A DNA stretch of 64,000 nucleotides from Saccharothrix luteola (lineage in GTDB: Bacteria; Actinomycetota; Actinomycetes; Mycobacteriales; Pseudonocardiaceae), in contig NZ_JAJHUO010000013.1 of assembly GCF_020859565.1 (NCBI RefSeq), positions 132,663-196,662 on the forward strand, read 5' to 3'. The position numbers and the translations under genes were made by a program. How positions within the stretch are numbered: position 1 is the first letter of the stretch; each line of letters opens with the position of its first letter. The notes beneath the pieces were generated by a model that was not told where the DNA came from, ran no database searches, and was given only the letters and a program-made list of their open reading frames with translations. Positions 60,751 to 64,000 of this stretch are shown one piece after another.

Positions 60751-63700
60751 ATGCGGGTGGGGGTGTTGGGGCCGCTGGAGGTCACGGTGGACGGCACGGC
60801 GATCGAGGTCGGCGGCGCCAGGGTGCGCGCGCTGCTGGTCCGGCTGGCGGTCGCCGCCGGCCGCGTCGTCACCACCGAGGAACTGGCCGACGCGCTGTGG
60901 CCGGACGACCGGCCGTCCGACGAGGTGGCCGCGGTCCGGTCGCTGGTGTCCCGGCTGCGCCGCGCCCTGCCCGCCGACGTGCTGCGGTCCGCGCACGGCG
61001 GCTACCGGCTCGACCTGCCCGCCGACGCGGTCGACGCGCTCCGGTTCGACCGGCTCGCCCGCGAGGCCAGGGCCGCGCTGACCGCGGGCGACCCGGCCAC
61101 CGCGCGACGGCTGGCGGCGGACGCGGCGGCGCTGTGGCGCGGACCGGCGTTGGCCGACGCGGCGGGCGCGCCGTTCGCGGTCGGCTACGTCGCGGGCCTC
61201 GACGAGACGCGGCTGGCGGTCGTGGAGGACGGCGCCGCGGCCGACCTGGCGTGCGGCCGGGCCGAGCACCTGGTCGCCGACCTCACCGACCTCGCCGCCC
61301 GTCACCCGCTGCGCGAACGGCTGCAAGCCCTGCTGCTGCGCGCCCTCGTCGCCACCGGCCGCCCGGCCGAGGCCCTGGTCGCCTACGAGGAGGTCCGCCG
61401 CCGGATCGCCGACGAACTGGGCACCGACCCCGGCCCCGAACTGCGCGAGACGCACCGGGAGATCCTCCGCGCCGAACCCGCCGACCAGCCGCGCCCCGGC
61501 AACCTGCGGCTGCCGCTGACCAGCCTGGTCGGCCGGTCCGCCGACGTCGAACGGGTCGTCGGGCAGCTCGCGGGCCACCGGCTGGTCACCCTCGTCGGAC
61601 CGGGCGGCGCGGGCAAGACCCGCCTCGCCACCACGGTCGCGGCCCGGCTGCCCGGTGGCGCGTGGCTGGTCGAGCTGGCGTCGGTGACCGACCCGGACGA
61701 CGTCGCGCCCGCCGTGCTCGGCGCGCTCGGCCTGCGCGACCAGCGCGCCGTCGACCGCCCCGTGGCGCCGGTCGACACGATGACCCGCCTGGTGGACGTG
61801 CTCTCGCGCACCGAGGCCGTGATCGTGCTGGACAACTGCGAGCACCTGGTCGACGCGGCGGCCCGGTTCACCGACGAGCTGCTCGGCCGCTGCCCGCGGC
61901 TGCGCGTGCTGGCCACCAGCCGTGAACCGCTCGGCGTGTACGGGGAGGTGGTCAGCCCGGTGCCGCCGCTGGACGGCGACGCGGCCGTGCGGCTGCTCGC
62001 CGAACGCGCGGCGGCGGTGCGGCCCGGCTTCGCCGTGACGCCGGACAACGCCGAGACCGTCGCGGAGGTGTGCCGGCGGCTGGACGGCCTCCCGCTGGCG
62101 ATCGAACTGGCCGCCGCCCGGCTGCGGTCGTTGTCGATCGAGCAGCTCGCCGCCCGCCTCGACGACCGGTTCCGCCTGCTCACGGGCGGCAGCCGCACCG
62201 CCATGCCCCGCCACCAGACGCTGCGCGCGGTGGTGGCGTGGAGCTGGGACCTGCTGTCGGAGCCGGAACGGGACTTCGCCGAGCGGCTGGCCGTGTTCCC
62301 GGCCGGCCTCGACCTGGAGGCCGCCGAACGGCTCGCCGGCGCCGACGCGTTCGACCTGCTCGCCGCCCTGGTCGACAAGTCGCTGGTGCAGGTCGTCGAC
62401 GGCGCCCGCTACCGGATGCTGGAGACGATCCGCGAGTACTGCCTGGAACGGCTGGCCGAGGGCGGCCGGGTCGCCGCGGCGCGGGCCGAGCACGCCGAGT
62501 ACTTCCGCGACCTGGCCGAGACCGCCGAACCGCACCTGCGCGGCAAGGAGCAGCTGACCTGGATCGCCCGGCTGGAAGCCGAGCGGGACAACCTGATCGC
62601 CGCGCTGCACTTCGCCGCCGACAACGGTGACGCGGACACCGCCGTGCGGCTGGCCGCCGCGATGGGCATGTTGTGGACCATGCGCGGCAACCGGGCCGAG
62701 TCGGTGCCGTGGCTGCGCCTCGCGCTGTCCGTGCCGGGGGACGCGCCCGCCACGGCACGGCAGGTCGCCTCCGCGTTCCTGCTGGTCAACAACGCGGTCA
62801 CGGGCGGCTTCACGGACCTCGACCACCACATCGCCCGGCTCGCCGAGCTGGTCGCCGAGTCCACCGGCGACGACCACCCGGTGCTCGTGCTGCTGGAGCC
62901 GATGCTGGGGCTGTTCCTCGACGACGCGGAACGGGCGTTGGCGGCGGTCGACCGGCGGCTGGACGTGCCGGACCCGTGGGCGCGGGCCGTGCTGTGGATG
63001 GTGCGCAGCGCGGTGCGGGAGAACGAGGGCGACCTGCGCGGCGCGCGGGAGGACGTCACCACCGCGATCACCGGGCTGCGCGAGGTGGGCGACCGGTTCG
63101 CGCTGGCGCAGGCGTTGACCGGCGCGGCCGAGGCGCACCTGGGCTTCGGCGAACCCGAGGAGGCGATCGCGGCACTGGAGGAGTCGATCCGCCTGCTCGC
63201 CGAACTGGACGCCGACGACGACGCGGCGCACGAACGGATCCTGCTGGCCACCGCGCACGTGCAGCTGGGCGACGTGGCGCGGGCCCGTGCGGACTGCCTG
63301 GCGTTGACCAAGCCGACGTCGCAGCCGTGGTCGGCGCGCGGTGTCGCGTTCGCCTGGCTCGTGCTCGGCGACCTGGCCCGGTACGAGGGCGACCTGGCGG
63401 ACGCGGAACGGCAGTACGAGGCGGCCCGGGAGTCGCTCAGGGGCGAGCCGTTGGTGATCCCGCAGTTCCACGCGCGGATCCTGACATCCCGCGCGCACCT
63501 CGCCGTGGAGCGTGGTGACCGCGAGGCGGCCGCGGAGGCGGTCCGCGCGGCCTTCGAGAAGGCGATGTCCGCCAAGGACATGCCGGTCCTGGCCAGGGTC
63601 GCGGTCGCCGAGGCGGCCGTGCACGCCTACTTCGGCAACCCGACCGACGCGGCCAAGGCGCTGGGCGCGGCCGAGCACCTGCGCGGCGCGCCCGACGCCC

Positions 63701-63834
63701 GCAACCCCGAGGTGGCCCGCCTCGCCGCCCGCCTGCGCGCCGACATCGGCGACGCCGCCTACGACCTCGCCCACGCCACCGGCGTGGCCCTCGACCGCGC
63801 CGACGCCATCGCCCTGATCCACCCCGACACCTGA
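60751..63834 (+). CDS. SARP/AfsR-type regulator with NB-ARC ATPase and TPR domains
   Basis: A 1027-residue regulator. The N-terminal OmpR-like winged helix (GVLGPLEVTVDGTAIEVGG) and BTAD domain (ending AYEEVRRRIADELGTDPGPEL near 240) define a SARP. An NB-ARC/STAND ATPase follows, with Walker A GPGGAGKTRLA near 285, Walker B IVLDNCEHLVD, and the ATSREPLGVYGE and GLPLAIELAAAR motifs. The last ~400 residues are TPR-like helical repeats. Such proteins activate antibiotic clusters. A target is not visible, but the NRPS and relic clusters are candidates. Confidence 0.95.
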   Translation: MRVGVLGPLEVTVDGTAIEVGGARVRALLVRLAVAAGRVVTTEELADALWPDDRPSDEVAAVRSLVSRLRRALPADVLRSAHGGYRLDLPADAVDALRFDRLAREARAALTAGDPATARRLAADAAALWRGPALADAAGAPFAVGYVAGLDETRLAVVEDGAAADLACGRAEHLVADLTDLAARHPLRERLQALLLRALVATGRPAEALVAYEEVRRRIADELGTDPGPELRETHREILRAEPADQPRPGNLRLPLTSLVGRSADVERVVGQLAGHRLVTLVGPGGAGKTRLATTVAARLPGGAWLVELASVTDPDDVAPAVLGALGLRDQRAVDRPVAPVDTMTRLVDVLSRTEAVIVLDNCEHLVDAAARFTDELLGRCPRLRVLATSREPLGVYGEVVSPVPPLDGDAAVRLLAERAAAVRPGFAVTPDNAETVAEVCRRLDGLPLAIELAAARLRSLSIEQLAARLDDRFRLLTGGSRTAMPRHQTLRAVVAWSWDLLSEPERDFAERLAVFPAGLDLEAAERLAGADAFDLLAALVDKSLVQVVDGARYRMLETIREYCLERLAEGGRVAAARAEHAEYFRDLAETAEPHLRGKEQLTWIARLEAERDNLIAALHFAADNGDADTAVRLAAAMGMLWTMRGNRAESVPWLRLALSVPGDAPATARQVASAFLLVNNAVTGGFTDLDHHIARLAELVAESTGDDHPVLVLLEPMLGLFLDDAERALAAVDRRLDVPDPWARAVLWMVRSAVRENEGDLRGAREDVTTAITGLREVGDRFALAQALTGAAEAHLGFGEPEEAIAALEESIRLLAELDADDDAAHERILLATAHVQLGDVARARADCLALTKPTSQPWSARGVAFAWLVLGDLARYEGDLADAERQYEAARESLRGEPLVIPQFHARILTSRAHLAVERGDREAAAEAVRAAFEKAMSAKDMPVLARVAVAEAAVHAYFGNPTDAAKALGAAEHLRGAPDARNPEVARLAARLRADIGDAAYDLAHATGVALDRADAIALIHPDT

Positions 63835-63949
63835 ACCACCTCACGACCACCACCGCGCGCGAGAGTCCTGGAGCGCCATCCGGAGTGGGGTCGTCGTACA
63901 CGTCCATGACCGCGTCGGGGTCACGACGAGGAAGCGGTGAGGTAGCTGA

Positions 63950-64000
63950 ATGAATGCTCCCACCAAGCGGAGCAAGGCTGAATATCAGGTCGGTGCGAAT
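63950..64000 (+). CDS. Start of a gene leaving the right edge (unidentified)
   Basis: An ATG at 63950, with GTGAGG upstream, opens 17 codons (MNAPTKRSKAEYQVGAN) up to the window end. A second ATG four bases later opens another frame. Too short to identify, and it might not be coding. Confidence 0.4.
   Translation, partial: MNAPTKRSKAEYQVGAN

Noticed and set aside
60568-63822. Open frame of over 1000 codons on the reverse strand opposite the SARP gene
   Set aside because: Composition (Arg, Gln, Val, Gly) is typical of an antisense shadow in high-GC DNA; the forward frame has clear SARP and NB-ARC motifs.
63437-63907. Reverse frame at the right edge
   Set aside because: Extremely Arg-rich shadow of the SARP C-terminus; no motif.
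1-64000. CRISPR arrays, tRNA or rRNA genes, riboswitches
   Set aside because: No regularly spaced repeats, cloverleaf-like sequences or known riboswitch leaders were noticed on either strand by eye; a covariance-model search would be needed to be sure.

Overview
The window is very GC-rich DNA with nearly saturated G/C third codon positions, frequent GTG starts, secreted glycosidases, a SARP-type regulator, NRPS and MbtH genes and a DasR-like GntR locus. This points to a filamentous actinomycete. The protein style fits the Pseudonocardiaceae (Saccharothrix, Actinosynnema, Lentzea type), but that genus-level guess is inference from pattern, not a search.

Layout. 1-3.3 kb: the 5' part of a reverse-strand NRPS gene (condensation plus adenylation domains) that runs off the left edge into a low-complexity G/C tract, with an MbtH-like gene just upstream. 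3.4-6.7 kb: two secreted arabinan-type hydrolases (CBM13-GH43 and GH43-like-AbfB) behind two LacI-type operators. 6.7-13 kb: a frameshifted kinase-like gene, an SDR, the first of three EF-hand proteins, a PLP decarboxylase/MFS pair, and a TetR regulator with three operator palindromes. 13.1-15.3 kb: an NmrA-type oxidoreductase cleanly interrupted by an IS3-family element whose removal restores the frame. 15.3-22.3 kb: GH16 and GH20 glycosidases, a sugar ABC importer lacking its ATPase, and a divergent GntR/UTRA repressor, resembling the Streptomyces das (amino-sugar) system. 22.3-26.3 kb: a BlaI-type repressor, an M56 protease and a BlaI-like operator ahead of a small membrane protein and CcsB, then a GlxA-type regulator.

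26.4-30.1 kb: a second EF-hand protein divergent from a compact thioester reductase-like / fatty acyl-AMP ligase / acyl carrier protein operon, which looks like a split carboxylic acid reductase. 30.1-38.1 kb: a kinase-like gene, a secreted neutral ceramidase, and a compact redox cluster: FAD-Rieske oxidoreductase, carboxylate-amine ligase, haem-oxygenase-like diiron protein, CDGSH Fe-S protein and HemK-like methyltransferase. 38.2-41.9 kb: alpha/beta hydrolase, hemerythrin, secreted endonuclease I and a luciferase-like flavin enzyme.

41.9-55.2 kb mixes decayed and intact genes. A relic nucleotide-sugar dehydrogenase, a third EF-hand protein and a mostly intact reverse-strand operon (two Gfo/Idh, a sugar isomerase-like TIM barrel, an M20 peptidase, an Ldh2-type dehydrogenase and a frameshifted small protein) are followed by forward-strand relics of a DegT aminotransferase, an FAD oxidase, an acyl-AMP ligase and an AhpD-like protein. 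An apparently intact AMP ligase and CoA-transferase lie among the relics. This looks like an aminosugar- or cyclitol-type biosynthetic locus in the process of being lost. 55.2-64 kb: a membrane-anchored beta-propeller protein, an alditol oxidase-like enzyme, a TPR-CRP fusion regulator divergent from a large SARP/NB-ARC/TPR regulator, and the first codons of a gene leaving the right edge.

The strongest candidates for undescribed systems are the reductase/FAAL/ACP cassette at 27.1-30.1 kb and the diiron/CDGSH/ligase/methyltransferase cluster at 33.7-38.1 kb.
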